A stretch of DNA of 64,000 bases from Gammaproteobacteria bacterium HGW-Gammaproteobacteria-4 (GCA_002839995.1 PGZC01000002.1:37994-101993), one strand, 5' to 3'; positions 16,079 through 24,344 are shown, counted from the stretch's first letter. The notes: generated by a model from the letters alone, not told the origin. Program-made: numbers and translations.

Positions 16079-18142
16079 ATGCAAGAGACGAATGCCGCCA
16101 TCCCCTCGCCCTGGCATGCGGGGGAAAAGCAGTTGCAGGCGCGTGTCGGGGTGGCCGAGCTCATGGACGACTTCGGTCGCAAAGTGATACGCGACTACAT
16201 GCCCGAGCAGCATCGCGACTTCTATCGCCAGTTGCCGTTCGTGATTCTCGGCGCGGTGGACGCGCAAGGGCGTCCCTGGGCAAGCATCCTGGAAGGCCGG
16301 CCGGGCTTCGCCCACTCGCCCGAGCCGCGCACGCTGCAACTGGACGCCCATCTGGCCGAAGATGACGCCGCCGCCAGCGCGCTGCACACCGGCGCCGCGA
16401 TCGGGCTGCTTGGCATCGAGCTGCACAGCCGCCGCCGCAACCGGCTCAATGGCCATATCCAACGCGTCGGCGCGCACGGCTTGCGCATCGGCGTCGAACA
16501 CGCCTTCGGCAACTGCCCGCAGTACATCCAGGCGCGCCAGTTCGAGCTGCATCCCGTCCCGGCCAAACGCCGCCCAGCTGCAGAGCTACTGGAGCATCTG
16601 GACGAACGCGCCCGCACCACGATCGCGCAGGCCGACACCTTCTTCGTCGCCAGCTATGTCGAGCATGCCGACGGCCGCATCTCGGTGGACGCCTCGCACC
16701 GTGGCGGCAAGGCCGGGTTCGTCCGCGTGGTGGGCAATCGCCTGAGCATCCCCGACTTCGCCGGCAACCTGCACTTCAACACCCTCGGCAACCTGCTGCT
16801 CAACCCGCGCGCCGGGCTGCTGTTCATCGACTTCGACAACGGTGATCTGCTGCAGATCAGCGGCCGTACCGAACTGACCCTGGAAGGCGAGGAAATCCAC
16901 GCCTTTCAGGGCGCCGAACGGCTCTGGCACGTTGAGGTGGAGCGGCTGGTGCGCCGCCCGGCTGCGCTGGCCCTGCGTTGGCAGTTCCAGGGCTATTCGC
17001 CGAACAGCACGATGACCGGCGACTGGACGGACGCGGAAGCACGCCTGGCCGCCATCGCCCTGCGCGGGCAATGGCGCCCGATGCAGGTGATGGGGATCGT
17101 CGAAGAAAGCGCGAACGTACGCTCGCTGTATCTGCAACCGGCCGATGGCGCGGGCCTGCCGTCCTTTGTTGCCGGTCAGCACCTGCCGTTGCGCCTGCAT
17201 GTCCCCGGCATGGCGGCGCCGCTGATCCGCACCTACAGCCTGTCGTGCGCTCCCTCCGACGGCTGCCTGCGCATCAGCGTCAAACGGATCGGCAAAGCCT
17301 CCACTTTCCTGCACCAACAGATCGAAACCGGCGGCGTGCTCGAAGCGCGCATGCCGCAAGGCCATTTCGTGCTCGACGCCGCGCAGCGTCGCCCTGTCGT
17401 GCTGCTGGCCGCCGGCATCGGTGCCTCGCCGCTACTGGCGATGCTGCGTGAGGTCATCTACCAGAACCGCCGCCTGCGGCGCACGCGCAAGGTGTGGTGG
17501 ATACAGAGCGCGCGCAACCTCGCCGAACTGGCCTTCCGCGACGAACTCTCCAGCCTGCTGCAACACGGCGGCGCACCGATCCGCGCGGTGCGCGTGATCA
17601 GCCAACCCGAAGCACAGGCGAAACCGGGAGTGGACTTCGAGCACGCCGGGCACATCGACATGCCGCTGCTCGAATCGTTGCTGCCATCGGACGACTACGA
17701 CTTCTACCTGTGCGGCCCCGGCACCTTCATGCAGGCGCTGTACGACGGCCTGCGCGCCCACGGCATCAACGACGCGCGCATCCATGCCGAAGCCTTCGGC
17801 CCTTCCAGCCTGCGCCGCCAACCCGACCCCGGCAGCGTGCCGCCCGCATTGCCGCCGCCCGCCGAAGGCCCGGTGCCGGTGTTGTTCGAACGCTCCGCCA
17901 AGGAAGCACGCTGGACTCCCGCCACTGGCAGCCTGTTGGAACTGGCCGAACAACGCGGCCTGAACCCGGAATTCAGCTGCCGCGGCGGCTCCTGCGGCAC
18001 CTGCAAGACCCGCGTCGTCGCCGGCGCCGTCACCTATCCGCACCCGCCTCCTGCACTACCGCAAGACGGTTACGCCCTGATCTGCTGCGCGGTCCCGGCG
18101 GCTTCGGCAAATGGCATGTCGCCGCTGGTGCTGGATCTGTAG
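16079..18142 (+). CDS. Three-domain fusion: PNPOx-like flavin domain, ferredoxin reductase (FNR) domain, plant-type 2Fe-2S ferredoxin
   Basis: A 687-residue cytoplasmic redox protein. Residues ~1-320 resemble the pyridoxamine-phosphate-oxidase-like split-barrel fold (VILGAVDAQGRPWASILEGRPG; FVRVVGNRLSIPDFAGNLHFNTLGNLL). Residues ~335-590 are an FAD/NAD(P)H oxidoreductase (LIRTYSLSCAP FAD motif; VVLLAAGIGASPLLAML NAD motif; YDFYLCGPGTFM). The C-terminus (from 632) is a 2Fe-2S ferredoxin with C634-x4-C639-x2-C642 and C669/C670. The fusion suggests NAD(P)H electrons pass through FAD and Fe-S to a flavin or substrate site. ATG 16079 follows the GST stop by 65 bases. The substrate is unknown. Confidence 0.93.
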   Translation: MQETNAAIPSPWHAGEKQLQARVGVAELMDDFGRKVIRDYMPEQHRDFYRQLPFVILGAVDAQGRPWASILEGRPGFAHSPEPRTLQLDAHLAEDDAAASALHTGAAIGLLGIELHSRRRNRLNGHIQRVGAHGLRIGVEHAFGNCPQYIQARQFELHPVPAKRRPAAELLEHLDERARTTIAQADTFFVASYVEHADGRISVDASHRGGKAGFVRVVGNRLSIPDFAGNLHFNTLGNLLLNPRAGLLFIDFDNGDLLQISGRTELTLEGEEIHAFQGAERLWHVEVERLVRRPAALALRWQFQGYSPNSTMTGDWTDAEARLAAIALRGQWRPMQVMGIVEESANVRSLYLQPADGAGLPSFVAGQHLPLRLHVPGMAAPLIRTYSLSCAPSDGCLRISVKRIGKASTFLHQQIETGGVLEARMPQGHFVLDAAQRRPVVLLAAGIGASPLLAMLREVIYQNRRLRRTRKVWWIQSARNLAELAFRDELSSLLQHGGAPIRAVRVISQPEAQAKPGVDFEHAGHIDMPLLESLLPSDDYDFYLCGPGTFMQALYDGLRAHGINDARIHAEAFGPSSLRRQPDPGSVPPALPPPAEGPVPVLFERSAKEARWTPATGSLLELAEQRGLNPEFSCRGGSCGTCKTRVVAGAVTYPHPPPALPQDGYALICCAVPAASANGMSPLVLDL

Positions 18143-18221
18143 TTCGCTCTCGTCACCACACATGCGTGATGCACAACGAAGCCATCGGCATGCCCCGACA
18201 ACCCGCACCAGGTAACGACCC

Positions 18222-18695
18222 ATGCACGACAACGCCCGCCCCCCGTTCCCGCCCTTCACCCTCGAAACCGCCAGGCAAAAGGTGCGCATGGCCGAGGACG
18301 GCTGGAACAGCCGCGACCCCGCTCGCGTGGCGCTCGCCTACACGCCCGACAGCCGCTGGCGCAACCGCAACGAGTTCCTGCAAGGCCGCGAGCAAATCGT
18401 GCGTTTTCTCACCAACAAGTGGCAGCACGAGCAGGGCTACCGCCTGATCAAGGAACTGTGGGCGCATGACGGCAACCGCATCGCCGTGCGCTTCGCCTAC
18501 GAATGGCACGATGCCGACCGCCAGTGGCATCGCTCCTACGGCAACGAGAACTGGGAGTTCGACGAACTTGGCCTGATGGCAGTACGCCATGCCAGCATCA
18601 ACGACCTGCCGCTCGCTGAAAGCGAGCGACTGTTCCGCTGGCCGCAAGGCCGCCGCCCGGATGCGCACCCGGGCCTGAGCGAACTGGGTTTGTAA
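18222..18695 (+). CDS. DUF1348 (SnoaL/NTF2-like) protein
   Basis: A 157-residue cone-fold protein with the DUF1348 hallmark strings [39 protein letters not shown] and [18 protein letters not shown]. The family has an NTF2-like fold and no firmly assigned reaction. It is the last gene of the LysR-LysR-GST-flavoprotein group. The ATG at 18222 has only a weak ribosome site. Confidence 0.93.
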   Translation: MHDNARPPFPPFTLETARQKVRMAEDGWNSRDPARVALAYTPDSRWRNRNEFLQGREQIVRFLTNKWQHEQGYRLIKELWAHDGNRIAVRFAYEWHDADRQWHRSYGNENWEFDELGLMAVRHASINDLPLAESERLFRWPQGRRPDAHPGLSELGL

Positions 18696-18894
18696 TCGCG
18701 TCGAACGGTAGCGCCGCGTAGCGTGTGTTGCCGCTCTGTAGCTTCCCGACGCCATCGTGCAGAAAAACCGTACCCGCGGTTTCACCTACCGCATCTCCAC
18801 GAACATCCTCGACGTACCGGATTGGGCGGGTGTGCTGGCCATCATGTTCGAAATGACCATGGGAGGCTCAGGGGATTGACGGGAGTTTGCTAAA

Positions 18895-18912
18895 GTTATA
18901 CGTTTGTATAAC
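18895..18912. promoter_or_regulatory. Palindromic operator of the chpSB toxin-antitoxin operon
   Basis: GTTATAC-N4-GTATAAC, a perfect 18-bp palindrome 20 bases upstream of the antitoxin ATG. AbrB-fold antitoxins typically bind such a site to repress their own operon. Confidence 0.7.
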
Positions 18913-18932
18913 GTTACCTGTGGAGGCGCATC

Positions 18933-19187
18933 ATGCATACGACCAGTCTTCGCAAGGTCGGTGGCTCGGTCATGCTGGCCGTACCGCCTGCCATTCTCGA
19001 CTTGCTGCATCTGCAAGCCGGCGCCACGGTCGGCGTAGCCATTGATGACGGGCGTCTGGTGATCGAGCCGCGGCGTCGCCGTTACACCCTGGATGAATTG
19101 CTGGCGCAATGCGATGCTTCAGCCGAAATGGGGGCCGAGGATCTCGCCTGGCTCAATGACAAACCGGTTGGTAGCGAGTTGCTGTAA
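18933..19187 (+). CDS. chpS: ChpS/MazE-type antitoxin
   Basis: An 84-residue AbrB-fold (SpoVT) antitoxin: TTSLRKVGGSVMLAVPPAIL DNA-binding hairpin (residues ~3-22), then the flexible toxin-wrapping tail with RRYTLDELLAQCDAS, which is nearly the ChpS consensus. It neutralises ChpB and represses the operon. ATG 18933 follows GGAGG. Its stop overlaps the toxin start (TAATG), the usual antitoxin-first arrangement. Confidence 0.92.
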   Translation: MHTTSLRKVGGSVMLAVPPAILDLLHLQAGATVGVAIDDGRLVIEPRRRRYTLDELLAQCDASAEMGAEDLAWLNDKPVGSELL

Positions 19188-19519
19188 TGGAGCGTGGCGA
19201 TATCTACCTGGTGTCGCTGGACCCAACATCGGGCCATGAGCAACAGGGAACCCGCCCCGTACTGGTCGTGTCGCCGACGCCTTTCAATCGTCTGACGAAA
19301 ACGCCGATCGTGCTGCCAATCACCAGCGGCGGAAACTTTGCCCGCACGGCGGGTTTTGCCGTCTCGCTCGTGGGGGCCGGGACTGCCACCACGGGAGTGG
19401 TGCGTTGTGATCAACCACGTGCGCTTGACCTGAATTCCCGGCGTGGTCGAAAACTGGAAAGCGTTCCACCCAACATCATGGAAGAGGTGCTGGCACGACT
19501 GGCGCCTCTCTTCGAGTGA
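19187..19519 (+). CDS. chpB: ChpB/MazF-type endoribonuclease toxin
   Basis: A 110-residue PemK/MazF toxin, a sequence-specific mRNA endonuclease. Signatures: ERGDIYLVSLDPTSGHEQQG, RPVLVVSPTPFNRLTKTP and ITSGGNFARTAGFAVSL, the last being the ChpB-type GGNFAR motif; VVRCDQPRALDL carries the conserved Q-R region. It appears complete and has the usual family length. Coupled to chpS by a one-base overlap. Confidence 0.93.
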   Translation: MERGDIYLVSLDPTSGHEQQGTRPVLVVSPTPFNRLTKTPIVLPITSGGNFARTAGFAVSLVGAGTATTGVVRCDQPRALDLNSRRGRKLESVPPNIMEEVLARLAPLFE

Positions 19520-19538
19520 GCTTGCAGGGCAGCTGCGC

Positions 19539-20276
19539 ATGAGCCGGCATCACCGAAAGCGACGTCCGCCCTTTGTCGCCTTGCCACGACACAAGCGCAG
19601 CAGCGAGGCCGTCCGCCTCAAAAGCAAGGTGCGTCGTGACGCTGCCGAGTATGGCGGGCGATTCACCAGCCATCTTGTGTTGAACGAGCCGGGTCGCCCG
19701 GATCTGTACAACCAGTGGTTCGACTTCTACTTCCCCGGCACGAATCGGTTCACGATTTGGAACGCAGAGATCGTGACGGCCAGACACGCGTTCTGGGACG
19801 CCGCCCACCACGAAGCGACCTCGCGGGCCTACGCGGCACTGGGAAACTCTGATCTGAGCGAAGAGTCCAAACTGGAGTTCGAGCCAGCCGATGTCTCGCG
19901 CACGGGGAAGGTGCTCACCTATCGGATGGTGGAGCGTAAGCCTGTTCAGTACGCACCGTTCGACGGACGGACGCTCTCGGAGCAGATCGACCTACTGGAA
20001 ACAACGATCATTCGTGACGAGCCGCCAGCGATCCACGAATCGTTCAAACTCGACAGGAGCTATGCCTACGGGATCGGCCTTCGTATCGTGCTGGATGTGG
20101 ACGTCATCAATCAAGCAGCTATCGAAGCGGCGATTGACCGCTTTATTGCGGCTGGCGAAACCGACTGGGTGTCGCCCGAGCCGGTGCCGCGCGATCGCTT
20201 GCCATTGCTGAGCGAGCGCGAAGCGATGGCAAGCGTTGACTACCCTTCCGTTCAACTTGGGCTACCCGTTCGATGA
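19539..20276 (+). CDS. Hypothetical protein of the accessory island
   Basis: A 245-residue soluble protein starting ATG 19539 (MSRHHRKRRPPFVALPRHK), 19 bases after chpB, with a highly basic first 35 residues followed by an acidic-neutral body. Strings such as YNQWFDFYFPGTNRFTIWNAEIVT and YAYGIGLRIVLDVDVINQAAI do not bring a family to mind. It could be cotranscribed with chpSB or be an independent cargo gene. Its 3' end overlaps the RES-toxin fragment on the other strand, suggesting the RES gene was cut when this DNA was joined. Confidence 0.65.
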   Translation: MSRHHRKRRPPFVALPRHKRSSEAVRLKSKVRRDAAEYGGRFTSHLVLNEPGRPDLYNQWFDFYFPGTNRFTIWNAEIVTARHAFWDAAHHEATSRAYAALGNSDLSEESKLEFEPADVSRTGKVLTYRMVERKPVQYAPFDGRTLSEQIDLLETTIIRDEPPAIHESFKLDRSYAYGIGLRIVLDVDVINQAAIEAAIDRFIAAGETDWVSPEPVPRDRLPLLSEREAMASVDYPSVQLGLPVR

Positions 20277-20456
20277 AGCCGAAGAAAAAGAGAGCTGCTG
20301 GTACTCGCGCAGCGCGGTGACATCTTCCGCCGCAAGATGCAGTGCTTCGACGTCCTTCCGATTGAATCGACCACCTGCTCTGGCACCACCGATATCGTTG
20401 GTGGGCGAACCCGCCCAACGTGGAACGTGCGCGCGGTACGTGCAAATACGGATCAA
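20262..20456 (-). pseudogene. 5' fragment of a RES-domain toxin gene
   Basis: A 64-codon frame reading TYRAHVPRWAGSPTNDIGG, ARAGGRFNRKDVEALHLA and ALREYQQ: the N-terminal half of the RES (NAD-phosphorylase toxin) fold, with the conserved Arg, the G-G-R-F-N motif and the Glu of REYQQ. Similarity to the second copy at 25224-25721 stops right after EYQQ (about 20292), so the C-terminal half is missing. No antitoxin gene precedes it. The DNA of the two copies is about 80% alike over ~150 bp. Confidence 0.65.
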
Positions 20457-20472
20457 ACGCCGCCAATTTTCC

Positions 20473-21978
20473 CTATCGCGTCTTCACGAACTCCATCCCC
20501 TGGAACGAAACGGATTCGACCCTTTCCGCATCGACGTTGAAGACAAGCACATCGCCCGTGTTCGGCACCAACTCGACACGGACCTTATCCTTTTCGTCGT
20601 AGCCGGTCGCAGCTGCTGTCAGCCGACCCCAATGGATGATCATTTCCTGGCGATCGTTCAACGCAACCGTCATGTCGCCCAGAAGTTCGTGCGAGTAGGT
20701 GCCAGCATAGGCCGCGCGCGGTTGCGACAGGTTCCACGTGCGCGCCTGGATCACGCCCCGCTGTTCGCGTACCGAACTTCGCAGTTTCGCGGCCTGCGCG
20801 TGGAGTTCATCGAATCGGCCCAACACGCCCGAGGCGATATCGGGCTGTTCCAGCAGAACGCCATAGACATAATCGGCGATCAGGTTGGTCAGTCGCGCTG
20901 CCAGCACGTCCTCGTTGTTCAGCACGACAAGCCCGATGTTCTCGTCCGGCATGAACGACAGGTGGGCGTGCGTGCCAGCGAATCCTCCGAAGTGGTGCAG
21001 CATCTTCCGGCCCTTGTACTCGCCCGTGTACCAGCCCCACGCATAACCGGTGCGTTGGAAGTCCAGATAGCTGGCGCTCAGCGTCGCTTGCGGTACATGC
21101 GAGCGTTCGATCACGGCGCCAAGCACGGCTGATTCATCGCCCGGCGCGCGCGATGAAAGCTGCGCCAGCAGGAACGTCGCGAGATCCGGTGCGGTGGAGA
21201 CCAGGCCGCCGGCCGCGTGCATGGTGTTATCGGACTTGGCGAGATACAACGGTCGGTTCGGTTCTGCGCTTGCAAACGAGTAGGGCCTTGCGAGCGGCCA
21301 TCCCTTCGTCGCCGCGCGGCTGATATAGGCGGTTGTCCGCTGCATGCCCAGTGGCCGGAAGATCGCGTTGTCCAGTTGTTCCTGCCACGGCATTCCGATG
21401 TGCTCGTCCAACCACACGCTCAGGATGTTGTAACCCACATTGGTGTACTTGAAGGTTCCCCGCGCGGCCTCGTCGCTCGGATACGAGGCCGCACCCAGCC
21501 GACGGCGCGTTGGTGCATCGTGCACCCCGCTGAACGCGGTCGCCCAGACCAGCGGAACATTGTCGATCCCCGACGTATGAACCAGCAGATCCTTGATGGT
21601 CACGCTTTCCGCATCGAAACCCTTGAAGCGGACATCAGGAAACATCTGCGCCATCGAAGCCTGCGTGCGCAGCAACCCGTCCTGCTCCTTCAGCAGTGCA
21701 TTCAATGCGAGGAATGGCTTTGTCGCCGATGCGATGTAGAAGACGGTGTCGCGCGTGACCGGCGCCTGGCGCTGGATGTCCCGGAGTCCGAAATAGCCCT
21801 CGTAGATCACCTTGCCATCCTTCACGACCGCCACCGCGGTGCCGGAAGGGTGCCCGGTAACGTCTTTCGTTTTCTGGATGAGGTCGGCCAGCAGCCCGAA
21901 ATCCGGGGGCGGCCCGGCCATCGCCGGGGTGGATACGACCGCCATGATGGCGACCACGAGCGCGAGTAGGTGGTACAT
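20473..21978 (-). CDS. Secreted class C beta-lactamase-like serine hydrolase
   Basis: A 501-residue protein starting MYHLLALVVAIMAVVSTPAMA, a signal peptide cut near residue 21. The beta-lactamase/esterase domain has SxxK as SATK (IASATKPFLALNALL), Y-x-N as YTN (FKYTNVGYNIL) and HFGG near the third motif. About 150 further residues form a beta-rich C-terminal domain (YAGTYSHELLGDMTV). Such enzymes cleave peptides or esters in the periplasm; true beta-lactam resistance is not implied. ATG 21978 has AGGAAC just upstream; the frame runs on far upstream without similarity. Probably a monocistronic gene. Confidence 0.88.
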   Translation of the reverse strand: MYHLLALVVAIMAVVSTPAMAGPPPDFGLLADLIQKTKDVTGHPSGTAVAVVKDGKVIYEGYFGLRDIQRQAPVTRDTVFYIASATKPFLALNALLKEQDGLLRTQASMAQMFPDVRFKGFDAESVTIKDLLVHTSGIDNVPLVWATAFSGVHDAPTRRRLGAASYPSDEAARGTFKYTNVGYNILSVWLDEHIGMPWQEQLDNAIFRPLGMQRTTAYISRAATKGWPLARPYSFASAEPNRPLYLAKSDNTMHAAGGLVSTAPDLATFLLAQLSSRAPGDESAVLGAVIERSHVPQATLSASYLDFQRTGYAWGWYTGEYKGRKMLHHFGGFAGTHAHLSFMPDENIGLVVLNNEDVLAARLTNLIADYVYGVLLEQPDIASGVLGRFDELHAQAAKLRSSVREQRGVIQARTWNLSQPRAAYAGTYSHELLGDMTVALNDRQEMIIHWGRLTAAATGYDEKDKVRVELVPNTGDVLVFNVDAERVESVSFQGMEFVKTR

Positions 21979-22632
21979 GTTGTTCCTTGAAGAGTGCAAT
22001 GACGCCGCGCGACATGTGCGATGGCGATGAACAGCGTCACGGTCATGAGGATGTCGAACGCGATGAGGCCGGGCTGCCGCGTTGGGTGCCCGGCGTAAGA
22101 GATACGGACGAAAGCCACGTGGTTGCAGCTCGTCACGTGCAACCGATGCGTTGCTCAACGCAGGGGTGGTGCGCTTTCGTGAGGGAAGCGCGTCTAGCCG
22201 CCTGTCGGGCTTCACTGATCGTAGCGAACTGCCTGTTCCGGTGTAGCTGAAACTGCACACGGACCATGAGTCACTTAGGTTCATGGAATGAGAAAGCCGG
22301 GCCCATCGCCCCGCGCGGTCGGTCGCTTCTCAACATTGGCTTCGCTTCGCTCGGTCGCCCACAGGGTGGGCGACAAGACGCCGCAGTGCGCGATGACGCG
22401 ACATGATTGCTGCGCCTACCTCACCGAGATCGCGAACACATCGGACAACACGCGCAGGCGAAGTTCGATCCGCTGCCGTCGATGCTCGAACGACTGGGTG
22501 GTTTGGCGATCATCACTACGCAAAAAAGCGCGACGCACGCGGCGGGCGACGTCAGTCAGCGGCCTTTCCGTCCCGAGCGTTCCGAGCTTTGCCGATCTGT
22601 GCCGAGCCTCCGCCCCGAGCTTTTGGGCACAG
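21979..22632. other. About 650 bp with no convincing gene; contains a half REP element
   Basis: On the minus strand just upstream of the hydrolase there is a short hydrophobic stretch (IAFDILMTVTLFIAIAHVARR) that could be a remnant of a membrane protein. Bases 22340-22375 carry a family A REP half-site next to CTTCGCTTCGCTCGG. Frames around 22400-22680 on the plus strand have no similarity. Confidence 0.45.
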
Positions 22633-22668
22633 CGGTATTGGGGGCAGCCTGCGCCGCCCCCAATACCG
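22633..22668. repeat. Perfect 13-bp stem-loop
   Basis: CGGTATTGGGGGC-N10-GCCCCCAATACCG, four bases beyond the stop of the small minus-strand ORF at 22673. It lacks a T-run, so it may protect the 3' end or terminate weakly. Confidence 0.6.
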
Positions 22669-22672
22669 TGGG

Positions 22673-22813
22673 TCAACGTCTGACTAGGAAGCGCCAGGCC
22701 TCGTAGCCGTAGTCGTGCGCGTCAAGGTATCGATCTTTTGATCCCTTCACACGACGGTAGCGACAATAGACCCACCTGAAGCCGGCCGGAGCCGGGATGC
22801 TGCTCGTGTTCAT
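22673..22813 (-). CDS. Candidate small protein (46 aa), Tyr/Arg-rich
   Basis: The minus-strand frame from ATG 22813 to TGA 22673 encodes a 46-residue peptide starting MNTSSIPAPAGFRWVYCRYR and ending YGYEAWRFLVRR. The aromatic and basic body (VYCRYRRVKGSKDRYLDAHD) looks like a conserved small protein rather than random sequence, and a perfect hairpin follows the stop. The ribosome site is weak (GAAAGTG). I recall similar short proteins in proteobacterial accessory regions but cannot name a function. Confidence 0.45.
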   Translation of the reverse strand: MNTSSIPAPAGFRWVYCRYRRVKGSKDRYLDAHDYGYEAWRFLVRR

Positions 22814-22843
22814 GCTGCACTTTCACTTTTGGAGCACTGATGC

Positions 22844-22873
22844 TTGCCAGCAGGGCGCCTGATCCGTTATGGT
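22844..22873 (+). promoter_or_regulatory. Candidate sigma-70 promoter for a small RNA
   Basis: TTGCCA (22844-22849, 5/6 match to -35) and TATGGT (22868-22873, 4/6 match to -10) with an 18-bp spacer. A start near 22880 would give a transcript of about 90 nt ending at the terminator at 22939-22971. Confidence 0.4.
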
Positions 22874-22879
22874 ATCGGC

Positions 22880-22971
22880 TTGATCTGTTGTACCTACTGA
22901 CCAGCGGCGGCGCTAGCTCCATGTCGCGCCGATTGCTTAGGCGAGCCTTCCGTGGCTCGCCTTTTTCTTTT
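22880..22971 (+). ncRNA. Candidate intergenic small RNA (~90 nt)
   Basis: The plus strand between the small ORF and the ImmA-like gene has no gene yet carries a promoter-like sequence and a strong rho-independent terminator. The predicted RNA holds internal complementarity (GGCGGCGCTAGC region) before the terminator stem. No known RNA family is recognised. The evidence is the promoter and terminator pair only. Confidence 0.35.
22939..22971 (+). terminator. Rho-independent terminator, plus strand
   Basis: AGGCGAGCC-N6-GGCTCGCCT followed by TTTTCTTTT: a perfect 9-bp GC-rich stem with a T-rich tail. It faces the convergent ImmA-like gene and has no plus-strand protein gene directly upstream. 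Confidence 0.8.
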
Positions 22972-22979
22972 CCCCCGCG

Positions 22980-23534
22980 TCAACCAAGACACGGATTGCA
23001 CAGTAGTCCTGCCTGTGTGAGCAGCCGTGTGTGCGTCGCCGCCGCTTCCTCCGTGACAGCACATTCGTCGATGATCTCCCGCAGCGACCTAGCTGACTTC
23101 AAGAATTCAATCGGCATCAACAACGATCCCGCGAAGGCGTTCGCCTGCCATTCCGAGCTCTTATACGGCGGGATATCAACTGAATTTTTCGGCTTTCGTG
23201 CAAGTCCCGGAGCGTCATGTAGCAGCAGATGACCCACCTCATGAGCAAGGGTCATCCTGTCTCTCCCCTTTCGCTGCTCTACTCCGTCGTACACGTCGAT
23301 CCGAAGCCGGATTTCATTGGGTCGGAATAGCGTAAGACCATGATTGCCTCCCATTTCGTTCATTTCACGAACGGTAAAACAAAAGTCGGCAAAAATTCGC
23401 GGGAATGCAAATTCGACAACTTCTAAGATCGGGAAAAACGGCCTGTCAATTTGCAGGATTGTTCGAAGTAAAGTCGTTATCTCCATCAGTCTCTGTCTAC
23501 TCAATGGGTTAACTTCAAAGCAAATCCCACTCAT
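22980..23534 (-). CDS. ImmA/IrrE family metallo-endopeptidase
   Basis: A 184-residue protein with the zinc-protease motif HEVGH (in MTLAHEVGHLLLHDAP) and the downstream acidic ligand region SSEWQANAFAGSLLMP, which define ImmA/IrrE (DUF955). These proteases cleave a partner XRE repressor, as in the ICEBs1 ImmR-ImmA pair, or form XRE-ImmA toxin-antitoxin systems. The partner XRE gene lies 12 bases upstream on the same strand. The lower GC of this pair compared with neighbours suggests acquisition by transfer. Confidence 0.9.
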   Translation of the reverse strand: MSGICFEVNPLSRQRLMEITTLLRTILQIDRPFFPILEVVEFAFPRIFADFCFTVREMNEMGGNHGLTLFRPNEIRLRIDVYDGVEQRKGRDRMTLAHEVGHLLLHDAPGLARKPKNSVDIPPYKSSEWQANAFAGSLLMPIEFLKSARSLREIIDECAVTEEAAATHTRLLTQAGLLCNPCLG

Positions 23535-23546
23535 CAGGCATCCCTC

Positions 23547-23897
23547 TTATTGTCGTTGCAGCGACCCGAGCATCGATCTCACTTCGTCATCGGACAGGTC
23601 TTCAAATCTCCGCGCGAAGGCGACAACGAGCTCCCGCGCCGAATCCGACATCCCGTCAATTTTCAAGGTAACCTCCTTTATTTGTTGTGCTGCTGCTTGT
23701 TCGAGAGCAAGCTCATCATGTGGCGCAAGTTTCAATGTCGAAGAAATTTTTGCAATGAAGTCCTTTGGTACGGGTTTTCCTCGTTCGAGGGCTGAAATAA
23801 ACGCTGCACTTACTCCCGTCAGTTCGCCTAGTTGCCCAAGTGTCACGCTGTGGTCAATGCGAATTTTTCTCAGGGTCTTTCCAAAGCTGGTTAGCAT
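23547..23897 (-). CDS. XRE family regulator, partner of the ImmA-like protease
   Basis: A 116-residue protein: helix-turn-helix XRE domain at residues ~5-60 (GKTLRKIRIDHSVTLGQLGELTGVSAAFISALERGKPVP) and a helical C-terminus (ARELVVAFARRFEDLSDDEV). The start is ATG 23897. It probably represses its own operon until cut by the ImmA-like protein. Base composition is AT-richer than the surrounding genes. No integrase or conjugation gene is visible nearby, so it may be a freestanding pair rather than part of an intact element. Confidence 0.88.
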   Translation of the reverse strand: MLTSFGKTLRKIRIDHSVTLGQLGELTGVSAAFISALERGKPVPKDFIAKISSTLKLAPHDELALEQAAAQQIKEVTLKIDGMSDSARELVVAFARRFEDLSDDEVRSMLGSLQRQ

Positions 23898-24344
23898 AGA
23901 AACCCCCTCATCGTCGTCATGGTTGTTTTCACCTGTTTGGTTGTCACAGAGCGCCCACAGAGCCACCGGGCGTCATCTGTTCTCGTCATCCTCGTATCAT
24001 GCTTGTGTACTTTCGGGTTGCCGTAATCAACCGGCGAGTTGAATCATTACACAGCGCCAAGCTTTCTGCAACCGAGCGTCTCCGCTAATTTATGGCTTGT
24101 TCATCTTTCCCGCGGCTCGGACTGGATCGAAAACCAATATCTGGCTACGCCTTGCGAGCAGCCGCTTCGTGATGTCGCGCGTCGGGGCGCTACGCCCAAC
24201 TCGCCAGACGGAATTCGGGGCACCAGCGACAGCGTGATGCACAGATGCGCCGGGATTTGCAGATAAATGAGCGTGGCCTTTTGACAAAGCCAGGCACGAA
24301 GGCTTCTGCCGCCACATCCCTCGCCTTGCCTCGACCGCGTTCGC
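23898..24344. other. 447-bp gap between the XRE gene and the DUF6516 pair
   Basis: No gene recognised. It should contain the XRE-ImmA promoter next to 23898 and holds one copy of a 16-bp direct repeat (24190-24205) that recurs on the far side of the DUF6516 toxin-antitoxin pair. Confidence 0.5.
24190..24205. repeat. 16-bp direct repeat, left copy
   Basis: CTACGCCCAACTCGCC, identical to 25224-25239. The two copies bracket the DUF6516 toxin-antitoxin pair and could mark an insertion or recombination boundary. Confidence 0.6.

Noticed and set aside
18757..18879. 40-codon frame starting GTG before chpS (reads RTRGFTYRISTNILDVPDWA)
   Set aside because: Interesting residue pattern but no ribosome site or recognisable family; too short to support.
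21979..22142. Hydrophobic minus-strand stretch upstream of the serine hydrolase
   Set aside because: Could be a membrane-protein remnant, but the frame fuses into the hydrolase frame shadow and has no start or similarity.
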